Positions 21,591-32,850 of a stretch of DNA of 64,000 bases are shown piece by piece. The first letter of the stretch is position 1, and each line of letters starts with the position of its first letter. The position numbers were made by a program, and so were the translations under genes. The DNA comes from Parietaria judaica (Eukaryota > Streptophyta > Magnoliopsida > Rosales > Urticaceae): contig OX940861.1 of the NCBI GenBank assembly GCA_954871525.1, forward strand, positions 11,516,842 to 11,580,841. The letters are read 5' to 3'. Below the pieces are notes generated by a model. The model saw nothing but the letters and a program-made list of their open reading frames with translations. It did no database searches and was not told the origin of the DNA.

Positions 21591-24248
21591 TCACGTCGAC
21601 TTGTTCGCCTGCGCCCTCTTCCTCGCCAAGAACAACAAGAATCTCGGGAACAGAGACTTCTTCTTCTTCTTTGCCATCCTCGGTTCTTGAAACGAAGCGT
21701 CATCCGTGGTGTCCCCGGAAATGTAGGAGCTTGGGCTGAGGGCATAATGTGAAGAAACGTCTGCGTCGGACACCTGGTTTTCGATCACGGGGTTTGCAAC
21801 AGCGGCTGCTTCAGCGGATTTCCGGCGAAGCTCGTGCTCGGACCGCCACTTTCGGAGCTCCTGCTCCACTCCCAACTTCCCTTCCTTGGCCTTCTCGGCC
21901 TTCTCCATCGCCATCCTCAGCGCCTCTCTTCTAGAAGCAATCTCCCGGTTGACTTCTTCCAGCTTCTCCAATGTTCTCAGCTCGGATTCCTTGGCCGTCT
22001 CGATCTGAGAAATGGCCGATGCTACCCTGGCATTCGCCAACTCCTCTGCCTCGTGGGCCCGCTTGCTAAGCTCGTAGTACTCCTCCAAGGAGAGCGTTAC
22101 TCCGGTGGGCGAGTCCCCGCTGTACGCTGATTCGCTCTCTTGCAAAGCCTTGATCGCTGATAAAGCCAATTGTTCTGAGGCTTTAGCGGCTTCTATTTCC
22201 TTCTGGGCTGCGAGCAATCTGCTCTGTATCGTGCTCGCTCCGGCCTTTGCTTGATCGGATTCTTCCTTAGCCTTGCGCAGCTCCTCACGCGCCTCTTGGG
22301 CTTGGCTCTTGGCCTGGTCGGCCTCCTGGGCTGCTTGTTGCAGTTTCCTCGGGATCTCAACCATCTTCTCTCTGACTTCCTTCTCCTTCATCTGAGCCAC
22401 AGCGATTTCCGATTTGGTGTTGTTCAGTTCGGCTTCGAGAGAGGCGACGGCCACTGATGCCATCCCTTCTCTCTGCTGAACCGCAGCGAAGGCCGATTTT
22501 TGGTTTCCGAGCTCCAATCTCAGAGATGCTGCAGCCACTTTCAGGCAATTCACTTCAGCAATTGCTTTCTCGATGTTGGTCTTCACTTCCTCGAGCTCGT
22601 TTTTGGCTGAAGCAATTGCTGCTTGTATGTCAGTATGGGTTTTGTTACCCGGTTCCTCTGTTCCCTCCTCCCTCAACTTTGCTTCCATGTACGCTGCTAA
22701 TTCCGCCTTCAAGTCTGCAAGAAGAGCTGAGGCGGTATCGAGCTTCGATTTGAGATCCTTCGACGAGAGAATCTGTTGGTTGAGTCTGTCAAGCTCGTCT
22801 TCGGCTTGTTTCAGTTCCTTTTCCCAGTTCAGGGAATCTTGTTCCCGTGCCATGGCTGCTCCGATCCTCTGTTCCTCGGCTTCCAAATGGGCAGCGTGTG
22901 CAGATTCTAACGATTCTTTCGTTGCAATCAGCTCGATGGTCAGTTCTTCAACTGTTTTCTCGACTTCCTTTGACGCGGAAACCGCTTCGATAGCTCTCTT
23001 CACAGCAATGTCTCTGTCGGTCACCAAAGAAACGTATTCTTTCCTTAGAGCTTCTAACTCCTCTTTCACTGATTTCAGCTCGGAAACAGCAGCCGTGTGC
23101 CTGGCCTTTGCCACCTCGAGCTGTGCCTTGGCAGCGACACTCGCCTCGTCAGCGATCCCTTGCTCCATCTCTTCTACTCGTAGCTTGGCGAGTTCTGAAT
23201 CCTGTTTCGCCTGATGCTCTTCGGTTTGGGCTCTCTCAAGGTTGAGCTTCAGTTCCTCGACGAGTCTCTTAGTGCTGTCCAACTCCTTCAGTACTAGCAG
23301 TTTTGCCTCTTCGGCAGTTTCTGATCGCTTTCGGAAGTCTGGAATTTCTTCCTGAGCTTTCTCAAGTTCCTGCTCCACAAGTTTGCGTCTCTGCTCGGGA
23401 AGAATATAAATGTTATGAATTTAAACAATTTTAGAACACTGAAACGAGGTTTATTAGTTGTTGAGCTTGCTGTATTTGAGGTACAAGCGCGATGACGGAA
23501 ACAATTTGAATAAATGAAAATTGAAAGAGGTTTATTGCAGATGGGGCAAAAGGTGATAATGTAACAATTTAAGTAGGGAAATTGAATAAAAAATCAAATG
23601 AGCTTTCTAGTAATTCAATACCTCGACAGTCTGAATTTTATGAGCTTTCCAGTCAACGATTCCTCCAAATTTGGAGACGGCTTCTTTGACGGATTCAAAC
23701 GGCGCCGTTGTATCAATGAGGCCTCTGTTGGCATCATACTGTTTGGCCTGTTTTGGAGAATCAGTTGTTTCATGTTTTCTCACCGTAATTTTGGCGACCT
23801 TTGCGCTTGTAAGACCAAGCTCTGCCGGTTGCACCACGTCATCCTTTCTGGAGATAGTTGCCTCGGGAATCAACGCAGAAGGAGCAGCCACATCACCAAC
23901 ATCCGGAAACAGTTGCCTACTGGTATCGTCAATCCCGTTACTTTGATTTTCGCCGTCATTTCCTTCAACTGCAATTGGGGACTTCGAAGCAACATCCGGT
24001 ACGGTATCTTCCACCAAAGAATCTCGATTCGAAGTCAATACCGGCTCATTAGATGCAGCTTCCGCGGTTAAGTGACTTTCGGTCGTAGGAAGATGAGTTT
24101 TCTCAGAATCATCTTCAACGGTTTCTAGCTTCGCATCGCCCGCCTCGCTGTTGCTTTCAACGTTTCCATTGAGGTCCGAGCTTCCCTTAGCCTCATCGCT
24201 AGAACGACCATCATCATGGCGTTGTTCATCGTTTTTCATATCCTCCAT
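21591..24248 (-). CDS. WEB family coiled-coil protein (WEAK CHLOROPLAST MOVEMENT UNDER BLUE LIGHT 1-like)
   Basis: Minus-strand exons 24248-23622 and 23390-21591, joined in phase across a 231-bp GTATTG...AGCAG intron, give 808 aa, about the length of Arabidopsis WEB1. The N-terminal third is acidic and Ser/Thr-rich. The conserved WEB block then spans the splice junction ([52 protein letters not shown]). A nearly continuous coiled coil of Glu/Lys/Ala heptads follows for about 450 residues, with a basic C-terminus ([20 protein letters not shown]). WEB1 works with PMI2 in cytosolic control of chloroplast photorelocation and cp-actin. Whether this is WEB1 itself or a WEB1-like paralogue cannot be settled by eye. 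Confidence 0.9.
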
Positions 24249-24256
24249 TTCGCAAA

Positions 24257-24550
24257 CTAATTCAAAGCACCAGAAAAGTTACACGAGCGCCGATTCCTGA
24301 AAACGCAGAATATCGCAACAAACACAGAATCTAACGCCGGAACCTGACCTAACCAGTAATTTTCAATGAATTATAACGTGTTAATCTCGGTGAAGCACAT
24401 CGGTATAGCAATTCTATACATGGAATGTAATCATTATGATTAGACAACAATTATGAACACGATGCTATCTTCAGAACAAAAATCTATGAATTCACATAAG
24501 TAATAGTCAGTCTGAGGATGTAATCAGATTATTCAATACCTAATCATATA

Positions 24551-24623
<73 letters not shown>

Positions 24624-24826
24624 TAATTCACATAAATAAACCTACCAATCCTCCATAAATTTATCAAAAAAAAAAAAAAACATGTTCCAGATAAAAAGAA
24701 GAGACTTAATCAGACCTTGAAAGAAAATAACAGATCAAACTCGAAACTTCAAACTCGAAATTCAACGATAAAGAGCTCAATTTCCGCCATTGACGAATGA
24801 AGAAAGAAAAGGAAAGACGAACTCAC
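24257..24826 (-). other. Probable 5' UTR intron of the WEB1-like gene
   Basis: On the minus strand a perfect donor (CCG followed by GTGAGT, intron from 24826) precedes an acceptor-like TTAG ending at 24257, eight bases before the ATG. The donor is strong and the acceptor is a guess. The interval contains the palindromic microsatellite. Confidence 0.45.
24561..24623. repeat. Compound palindromic microsatellite (CA)n(TA)n(TG)n
   Basis: About 26 bases of CA repeats, about 16 of TA and about 20 of TG follow without interruption. Because TG is the complement of CA, the tract is a near-perfect inverted repeat that could extrude as a cruciform. Confidence 0.95.
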
Positions 24827-24829
24827 CGG

Positions 24830-25994
24830 ATTAGCCAGAAACGAGAGGCTCGGAATTCGGATTGAATCGACGCTCAAACGAATATCTGAAGATTGCAATA
24901 ATCAGTCAAACCCAACGATTTTCTAAAATAAAACGATTTAACTAAAAATAGAGAGAGCTGGAGAGCTTCTCTCCTCCGAGATTTTCTAGTTTCATTTATT
25001 TATTTAATTAAATAATAACACAGTTTTTTTTTTTTTTTTTTGGGAGTAAAAAATGGAGACCCAGCTGAACCAGAGGTGTATGGTCTTCCATGGATCCTCT
25101 TTGTCCACCTCACACTTCTATTTTGTCATTTCTTATTTTCCTAATTAATTATTTAATTTTAATTATGGTGCTTTTTTGGGTTTCTGTTCTTAATTAATTT
25201 CTCTTTTATCTTTACAGCCAGTTTCGGCTTGGCTTCTTTTGGGTGCATATTAAATTCATCGAAGAAATACACAGCTACTTTGTTAATACTGATTAATTAG
25301 CTTGTTTCTTTCAATTATGAGCAAATTATATCTTTTTATAAGTAAATTGTATTATACGTGCGAATCTTAGAGAAAAAGAATGAGCCAAAAATAATAATTT
25401 TAATAAAGCACACTTATAAATTATAAGCCCACTTGACATTAAGCATGTATATAATATGTATGTATTATATAATAACTAATCCATTGTTGGCTTCACCACA
25501 ATTACCTTTTTGATGTGTGATTATGAATTCACTACGGATCATTAGTGGATTTGTTGTTACATGTGTATAGGATAAAGTAGATTATTGGAGCAGTTAATTA
25601 AAAATAAGTATGATATTAAAGTTGCAGAGAGATTAATATATTCTAATGAAGTTTAACAATATAAAATAATAGCCAAAACAAAAAAACAAAAAATTCCCAA
25701 AATAAATAGAGTGAATAAAAGTCACCGCGCTCCACGAATTAAATGACCATTATGCCCATAAATGCTCTACTAAACTATATCTTTTCGTAATGGTAATTAA
25801 GTAAAAGCGGAGGACGCGTCTAAGTCACGTGATAACAGAGAACGAGGGGCTGAGTCATGGTAATGACTAATGACGAATTAGTCCCCGGAAAATCCAAATA
25901 AGAAGAGAGCATTACAAATTATAATCAAGGACCCTTTACTTCGTAATTCGTAATTCGTAATTCATATAGTTATTGATATATGACTAATTTGTAA
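24830..25994. other. WEB1-like promoter region and intergenic DNA
   Basis: AT-rich, with a T run at 25025-25043. No second gene is seen. It ends at a CGTAATT repeat cluster (25942-25963) at the truncated edge of Tat element 2. Confidence 0.5.
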
Positions 25995-26849
25995 TTCGTA
26001 GATTTGATCCGGGTCTGCTTCTATTCCTCGCTGGGTGACCATGTAGTCGAGGGACTTCCCGGATGTTACCCCGAAGGTGCATTTGGCGGGGTTGAGTTTC
26101 ATCTTGTGTTGGTTAAGGATCTCGCAGCAGTCTGCCAAATACTCTATATGCGCTGCTGCTTTTAAGGACTTCACCACCATGTCGTCGATGTAGACCTCCA
26201 TTGTTCCTCCGATTGACTTGCCGAACATCTTGGTCACTAGCCGTTGATAGGTTGCGCCTGCGTTCTTCAGCCCGAAGGGCATGACTTTGTAGCAATACGT
26301 CCCTCTTTCGCTAATGAAGGCTGTCTTTTCTTCATCGTCTGGGTGCATTCTGATCAGGTTGTAGTCTGAGTATGCGTCCATGAAGCTCAATAGCTCGTAC
26401 CCGTGGGTGGCCTCCACAAGTCGATCGATGTGCGGCATCGGAAAGCTGTCCTTTGGACATGCTTTGTTGAAGTCGGTGAAATCCACGCATACTCGCCACT
26501 TCCCGCTCTTCTTCTTCACGACGACGGTGTTAGCCAACCATTCAGGGCGCTTGACTTCCTTAATCGCCCCCGTCGTTAGTAGCCTGTCCACCTCGTCGTT
26601 GATGATCTTGTTTCGGTATGGTGCCAGCTTCCTCCTTTTCTGCTTAGTCGGTCGATGGGTCGGATCGGCGTTGAGCCGATGAGACATGATCGACGGGTCT
26701 ATCCCCGGCATGTCCTCGTGGGACCATGCGAAGCAGCTTCTATTCTTCTTCAGGAACTCAATTAGTCGTCGCCTGATGTCTGGATCAAGCCCCACTCCTA
26801 TGCCGATGGTTCGAGTGGGCTCCGAATCGTCGATGCAAATTTGCTCCAC
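25995..26849 (-). pseudogene. Tat element 2 reverse transcriptase, truncated
   Basis: Minus-strand ORF beginning MEQICIDDSEPTRTIGIG, with RT motifs EWLANTVVVKKKSGKWRVC, FTDFNKACPKDSFPMPHID, MPFGLKNAGATYQRL and an intact catalytic box YIDDMVVKS. It is cut just after RGIEADPDQI, and the last dozen residues to the ORF end come from unrelated AT-rich sequence. The thumb, connection and RNase H are lost. Confidence 0.9.
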
Positions 26850-27029
26850 CTCTTCTATTCGTGGTCCTTTCTCCTGGCGCTTTTCCCTTGCTTCTGATGC
26901 TCCGATGTTCTTGTCGCCCCTTTCTACTCGTGCCGCCGAGTCGACGGTCGGCGACGATAATTGCTACAAACGCTCTTTCTTCTTCTCTTCTCCCTGCATT
27001 GTTGTCTTAAAGCTCATCAGGTAGCAGGT

Positions 27030-27575
27030 TCAGTATGCGTCCGTGTTTCCTTGGATCTCATCCACTCTTCCTCCTTTTCCTGGGAACTTGACGACCCGGT
27101 GATACGTCGACGGAACCGCCCTCATGGAATGTATCCATGGTCGTCCGAGGATCATGTTGAAGATCGACGGACAGTCCAGCACCATTAGCGTTGTCATCTT
27201 GTTGACGCTCCCTGCGCTTATCGGCAGCCTGACCGTTTCCAGCGACGTAGTGACATCCCCGTTAAATCTCGAGACGCTTCTTGGCTTGCCCTGGATCTTC
27301 ATCCCCTCTATGTCCATCTTCTTCAACGCGTCATAGAAGATGACGTCGACTGAGCTCCCGTTGTTGACCAGTATCCTGTCGACATCGCAATTTCCGACGC
27401 CTAGCGACAGTACTAGCGCGTCCTCATGAGGGTCGGCGCAGGCATCATCTTCGACGAAGGCAATTTTGGTGCCGACGCCTTCCATCATCACGTCTCCTCG
27501 GTTGTGGTTTCTCGCCCTTATTTGATAAGATTTAATGTTATTAACAGAGTCGTCGCATAGATATGACCCCCCCAA
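27030..27575 (-). pseudogene. Tat element 2 aspartic protease with mutated active site
   Basis: Minus-strand ORF with protease motifs FNMILGRPWIHSMRAVPSTY. The active-site motif reads LVNNGSSVD where element 1 has LVDNGSSVD, so the catalytic Asp is Asn. It is out of frame with the gag ORF upstream, with which it overlaps. Confidence 0.88.
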
Positions 27576-29190
27576 TGATCATCTCGATTCTCCTCCTCGT
27601 CTTCGATGGTTCGCCATCGCCGCTCTCTAGCCCCACTTGCTGACCCGTCGCTTGTTCAGCCGGGGGTTTTCTCCATTGCCAGGTGTTCCCCCCTCCGCTC
27701 TTCTGTTGCGGCTCTTTTCGTCGAGGTTGTTGTCGACCATCCTGCCTTGGCTCGTAAGGATCGCCTAGGTCCATCCCTTGAATTTCTCCCTTTGCCCATT
27801 TTTCCACGAGCCTTTTCTTCAGCGTAGCGCATTCTTCCGTGGAGTGTCCTTTTGTCCCGTGGAAGCTGCATAACTTATTCGAGTCTCTGGGCCATATTCT
27901 CTGCCCTTGCTCTCCTTCCATTGACTCTCGCCTTTCCTCGACGTTGTAGACCGCCTTCCTTTGGCCTTCTCGTCCATGCGACTTGCCGAACTCCTTTCTT
28001 CTTTCCTCTTCCTTCCTCGCTTTTGTCGGTGGGAAGTCTCTGTTCTCCCTCCTCTCTTGTGGCTTCCCCTTACCCTTTGATCTATACTTCGTAGCAAATG
28101 CTGCTTTCTCCTCTTCTATCTGCATAAAGATCGACGCCTTATGGAGGGCGTCCTCGATCGTCGACGGCCGTGCCTTGACGATCTCTTCTCGGAATGGTGG
28201 GTCGTACCATAAGCTATGCTTCATGGCCTGGATCGCGACGCTGTCCTCTAGCCTTGTCACCCGGGCCATCACGTCCTTGAACCTCCCGACGAACTTCCGC
28301 AGGGTCTCCCCGTCTTCTTGCTTCAGCAACCATAGGTCAGTCACGCTAACCTCGTTCTGCACGTACATCGAATAATGCCGTAGGAAATGGGAAACGAGGT
28401 GGTCGAAGCAGCTGATGGAATTGGAGGGGAGCCTGGCGAACCATTCCAGGGCTGATCCCTGTAGGCTGTCGACGAACAGATGACACATGATGGCTTCTCG
28501 CTCCGGTCCTCGCATGTTGATTCGTCCTGTCGCGATTCTGAATGCCTTCACGTGGGCGTTGGGGTCGGTAACTCCTTTGTACGTCGTTGGTCTAATCTTG
28601 GGCATCTCGTCGATCCTGATGCTACTGATGATTGGCGAGAAATGGGTGAACCTAGACTCCTCGACGAGTCTGTCGATCTCCGGGGCTGCGCTCGTCGCTT
28701 TGTGCACCTGCGAGGTCACATATCCCATTTTCGACGTCAACTATTGGAGTGCTCGGTCGACGCGCTCCAGGATCCTTACTTCCGCAGCCGTTGTCATTGC
28801 TTCCTGCTGGTGGTGCTCCTGGACCGGGCGATGTGGGAGAGGTTGTGTTCCACTCTCGCGGTGAATTCTTTCCTCGTTCTCTCGTCGCAACACACCGTCA
28901 GGAGAAGGGAAGAGGACGCCATTTACTCCAAACTGAGCGGATGCCAAGCCCTCTGTCCTTCTCTGGGGATCTTCCCCTCTCGGACTTGATGCCCCCACGA
29001 CTAGGCTCTACGGAGATAGCCTTCTTGCGTTGGCGTTGTGGTCCAGCAGGCTAGTGAGCTGTTGGTTCCGCGTTGTTGCTGCGAGCTGCCGATGGAGTTC
29101 CTCCATGGTGACCTGGTTGCGTTCCACGTCAGTCGGTGATGTCGTTACTACCTGTTCTTCAGCGTGCTCCCGGTTGTCATTTGTCGCCAT
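27541..29190 (-). pseudogene. Tat element 2 gag
   Basis: The likely start is at 29190 (MATNDNREHAEEQ). That reading stops at 29008, and frame changes follow until an ORF from 28740 to 27541. The latter has the gag/capsid domain (KMGYVTSQVHKATSAAPEID, SALEWFARLPSNSIS, FVGRFKDVMARVTRLED), a basic tail, and a zinc-knuckle-like CSFHGTKGHSTEEC with the same Cys-x2-His-x4-His-x4-Cys spacing as element 1. Confidence 0.87.
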
Positions 29191-29231
29191 TCTTCCGATT
29201 GCCTAGCTCTGCGATAATAAGAAACTGGGCC

Positions 29232-29249
29232 CCTCGGTGGGCGCCAAAC
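29232..29249 (-). other. Primer binding site of Tat element 2
   Basis: The minus strand reads GTTTGGCGCCCACCGAGG right after the 5' LTR, identical to element 1. Confidence 0.75.
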
Positions 29250-29875
29250 TGTTGAGGGCGTTTTGTACCACTTAACAATCACAAGATTACTCTTGTTCTT
29301 AAATGAAGAGCTCGGTTCCTTCCGTTTATTAGCTAGGAAAAGATGGTGATTTTTGGTATTGATGGTATTATAGCCTATCTACTTACAAGTATTGACCCTT
29401 TTTCTCTCAATGAATCCCCCTTCTTACATAGGTTTCTCCCTTCCTTTATAGGCCAATTTTCCCGCTCTTATCGGAGTCCCATCGACTCGTCCCCCCATAT
29501 GTCTGGCAAAAGCCTGGTGCATCCATTTTCGCGTGGTTCGAGTCCACTGGGTTACCTCCGAGGTGGCCGCATTAAATGCTCATCCCATCGCGGCGTGCTC
29601 AAGCATTTAATCCTCGTCCCATCGAAGCCTTAAGCATTAAATGCTTGTCCCATCAGTCACTGTCGATACTGTCAGAACCTCACGTCTCGCCAGAGTCTCC
29701 TCGACTCTTTCTCGTCGGGTCACGGTGTCGTCGACTCTCGTCGTCGGGTCTTGGTGTTGTCGACTCTCCTCGTCGGGTCCTGTTTGCGATCGGGGATCCG
29801 CCTCATGGTCTCCATTCGTCGACCTTCAAGGCTTTCATAGTGTTAAGAGGGATCAAACCGGATCCGACCTTAACA
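29250..29875 (-). repeat. 5' LTR of Tat element 2
   Basis: 626 bp from TGTTGAGGGC to CCGACCTTAACA, with a minus-strand TATA box (CCTATAAAGG at about 29443-29452). The partner LTR is absent from the window. Confidence 0.85.
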
Positions 29876-30659
29876 ATTGTTACCATATATTGTATATTTA
29901 TAGCATGATATAAAGTTTCAATATATTGATTGTATACATATAAATATAGAAATATAATAATATAGTGCATGTAATATATATAGTATTGATTGATTCCAAT
30001 ATATCATGATTGTATATATATATATATATTAATGTTTATATACATATAGTATATATCGAATTCTATATGTATAAACTGTTCTTAAATTTTAAGTATAATT
30101 ATATATTACTTATACTGTTTGTCAAACATATATATTTATCATACATTGTATTTGTATTTCTTTTGTTTATTACACAGTATAATTGAATATGTTTATTTTA
30201 TATGTATATTTGTATATGATCCTGTAGTATCTAAAACGAAAGTTTAATTTAAAGAAGAAGAAAAAATCCCCTTAAATGAATATCACCATCTTAATATTTG
30301 AAGTGAATACAAATTCAATGAAGTGAATACACAATTTTATCATGATTATTCTTGAGTAAATACTACAGGTTTGTAAATATTTTTAGACTTCTTCCCTGAA
30401 GTGAATGACGATATTTTATGAGTAGAGTAAAAGCTAATCTCGCTAAAAGAGTAAGTTAACATAATTCCCTTAAGCGAATTTTATATTCTAACTAATGAAA
30501 AATTAAATGAGTCACCAAGATGGAGCGAATGTTATATTTCCTGAAGCAAATGACATGTGAGTATTATACAATATAAGTAGGTAATGGTATATAATCAAAT
30601 TTTGTCAAGTTTGGGTGAAGTTTACATTACCACAAGAAGTGAACAAATAATTTTATAAA

Positions 30660-31300
30660 CCCATGATAATATTTTCAACGAGGCATCGCATCACCACCAG
30701 AAGTGGATAGATAATGTAGGAATAGAAAAGGAAAATACTGAAATCTGATACTAACGATGTTGGAAAGGATGCCACGACAAGTATATCAACACACGGTAAA
30801 AACGCCCAGATTACCAAACACGCGCATAAAGTAAAAGACAAGTGAACACGCGATATTTGGTAACGCAGTTCGCGAACCCCTCGTGGGAATCTACTCTGCG
30901 GGGCACTGACCCAGATACTTTATTCCACTAAAAAACATTCACAAATGTTACAGGGTCATACATGATACCTAAATGAGTTTCACAAGGGAATAGATAAACT
31001 CCCCCTCAAGAGCAGGCGCAGCTGGTGATCCGACTACAGGGAAAAAGCATGCACTCCTCTTCAGAAACGGCCTTGGATGCTTCAACCGTCGAACAGCCGA
31101 TCGTCATTCCTCGAATGAGATCGCAAGACGCTCCAGCTTCCTTTGAGCATATTTTTACATTTTCACGTGCTAGTTGATAACCACAACCAGCAAAGGTTAA
31201 ATAGCCGGTCAAATTGGCTTCCAAATAAGGCAATAAAGGCCCCACGATCTTGGGTGATTGAAGGGATGATTGGAAATATTCAATCACAGCTATTCAAGGG
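30660..31300 (-). mobile_element. Possible minus-strand copia LTR fragment
   Basis: 30840-31160 differs in composition from its AT-rich surroundings (GGTAACGCAGTTCGCGAACC, GCGGGGCACTGACCC). On the minus strand it is followed by AGTATCAGATTTCAG (30739-30754), which resembles a decayed tRNA-iMet primer binding site (TGGTATCAGAGC) after an LTR end. The short ORF at 31006-31287 has no recognised match. Confidence 0.3.
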
Positions 31301-32609
31301 GCTGATGTTGCAAACCACTCATTGATTATGCAGATACATGATGAAGATCGTGGTGATGACACTGAAGATCTTGGACATTAACTCTGATGAAGATCCTGGT
31401 CATTAACTCCGATGTTGCTTTGACAATTGTTCCGACAACTCATTTGACAGCCTTATCCAGTCCGAATCTGGCAATCAAATCTCCAGCAATAAATGACCTC
31501 CACGAATGCGATAATATCTCCAAACAGCTAAGATATCACGTCCAGCTATGCATCTTGACATTATTCTGATTGTCTTGATCTTCTTGATGATTGAGTCACA
31601 TCTTTTGCACGCGCCATATATGGAAAGTCTTCCACACCACCAGTGTTACACATAATGACAAAACCGAACACAAACTGCGGAATACAATGCAGTGATCTTA
31701 CAAATACAACTTCTTGAAGATGACGTAAATATGAACTTAAAAGTTGATTCCTTGTATATTTTGGAAGTGAATATGAAGTGAATTGAAACATAAGGTTACA
31801 ATATTGAAAGGTAAAATGGTTAAAGCAATTTCATTCCTCGAAGTGAATGTTGACTAAAACACTTGAAGTGTTTAAAAGCTCTTGGGAAATGTATTAGTAT
31901 AAAAGTGACCATTATTTTACAAAAGAGAATATATTTACTTTTGTAGTCTATAATGTTTCGAGTTAGTATTTTAATGCTTTATATTTTTATTATTTAAGTA
32001 TAATTGTCTATTATTTTAAAATTGTTATTGATTACGTATTTACATGTACTATTCTCCAAAACAAATTGGTTTATGAGCTACTGAGATAAAGCATATCGCA
32101 AGCTGAATATTGCATTGCTATTAGTGAGGTTATGTTGACGTCAATCTCAAAGAAGTGCTTACAAATAAATGTCTTTGACATGAAGATGAAAATAAAGGGT
32201 TGTGAAAATTTCCTCTACCTGAAGTAGAAAATATATTAAGTATAATGGAATTACTACATGAAGTAGAAAATAAATTAAAAATTTTGAAACTACTACTGGA
32301 AGTAGAATAAAGAAAATATTTCAAGTTGAGATATATGGCAACATAACATTTATTTTAAGTTCTTAACCTTGGAATTGAAGCCTTATGAGCTTTATTATCT
32401 AAACATGAGTGTTGTTCACATGATGAACTTATTGCGTAAGCTCAAATATGAAAAGGGGGAGAAAGTATCATGATTTAGATACTTCAATATTATTGAGACT
32501 ATGAGTAAGCATAAACAAACTTATGAAATATCATCGAGAAGAGATCTGCTCAAAATAAGAGCTTTAAGTTAAAGAAAGTGAGAATTTTCTCCCCATGTAT
32601 TATATGATG

Positions 32610-32850
32610 AATAGATCAAAAAAGTGGAACCAGAAGTTCACTAATAGAATCAGAAGTTCGCTAATGGAACTGGATATTCATTAATAGAACCAGAAGTTCG
32701 TTACTAGAACTAGAAGCTCACTAATAGAACCGGAAGTTCGCTAATGGAATTAGAAGTTCACTAATAGAACCAGAAGTTCAATAATATAATCAGAAGTTCG
32801 GTAATGGAACCAGAAGTTCACTAATAAAACCTGAAGTTCACGAATGTTGG
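32610..32850 (+). repeat. Minisatellite, ~21-22 bp unit
   Basis: About eleven diverged head-to-tail copies of ACCAGAAGTTCACTAATAGA (variants GAAGTTCGCTAATGGAAC). It lies in the decayed copia region. Confidence 0.85.

Larger units (their letters stand above)
25995..29875 (-). mobile_element. Second Tat-lineage gypsy element, 5' half only
   Basis: Minus orientation: 5' LTR (29250-29875), primer binding site, gag, protease and RT, then an abrupt end in RT near 25995. RNase H, integrase and the 3' LTR are missing. The primer binding site matches element 1, and the LTR ends are similar (CCGACCTTAACA), but the proteins are clearly diverged, so it is a different family of the same lineage. Confidence 0.88.

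Noticed and set aside
23598..24071. 157-aa plus-strand ORF over the WEB1-like first exon
   Set aside because: Antisense to a conserved exon with correct splice site; no similarity recognised.
31006..31287. 93-aa minus-strand ORF rich in Cys
   Set aside because: No recognisable domain, no plausible promoter or splice context, and it lies in LTR-like repeat DNA.
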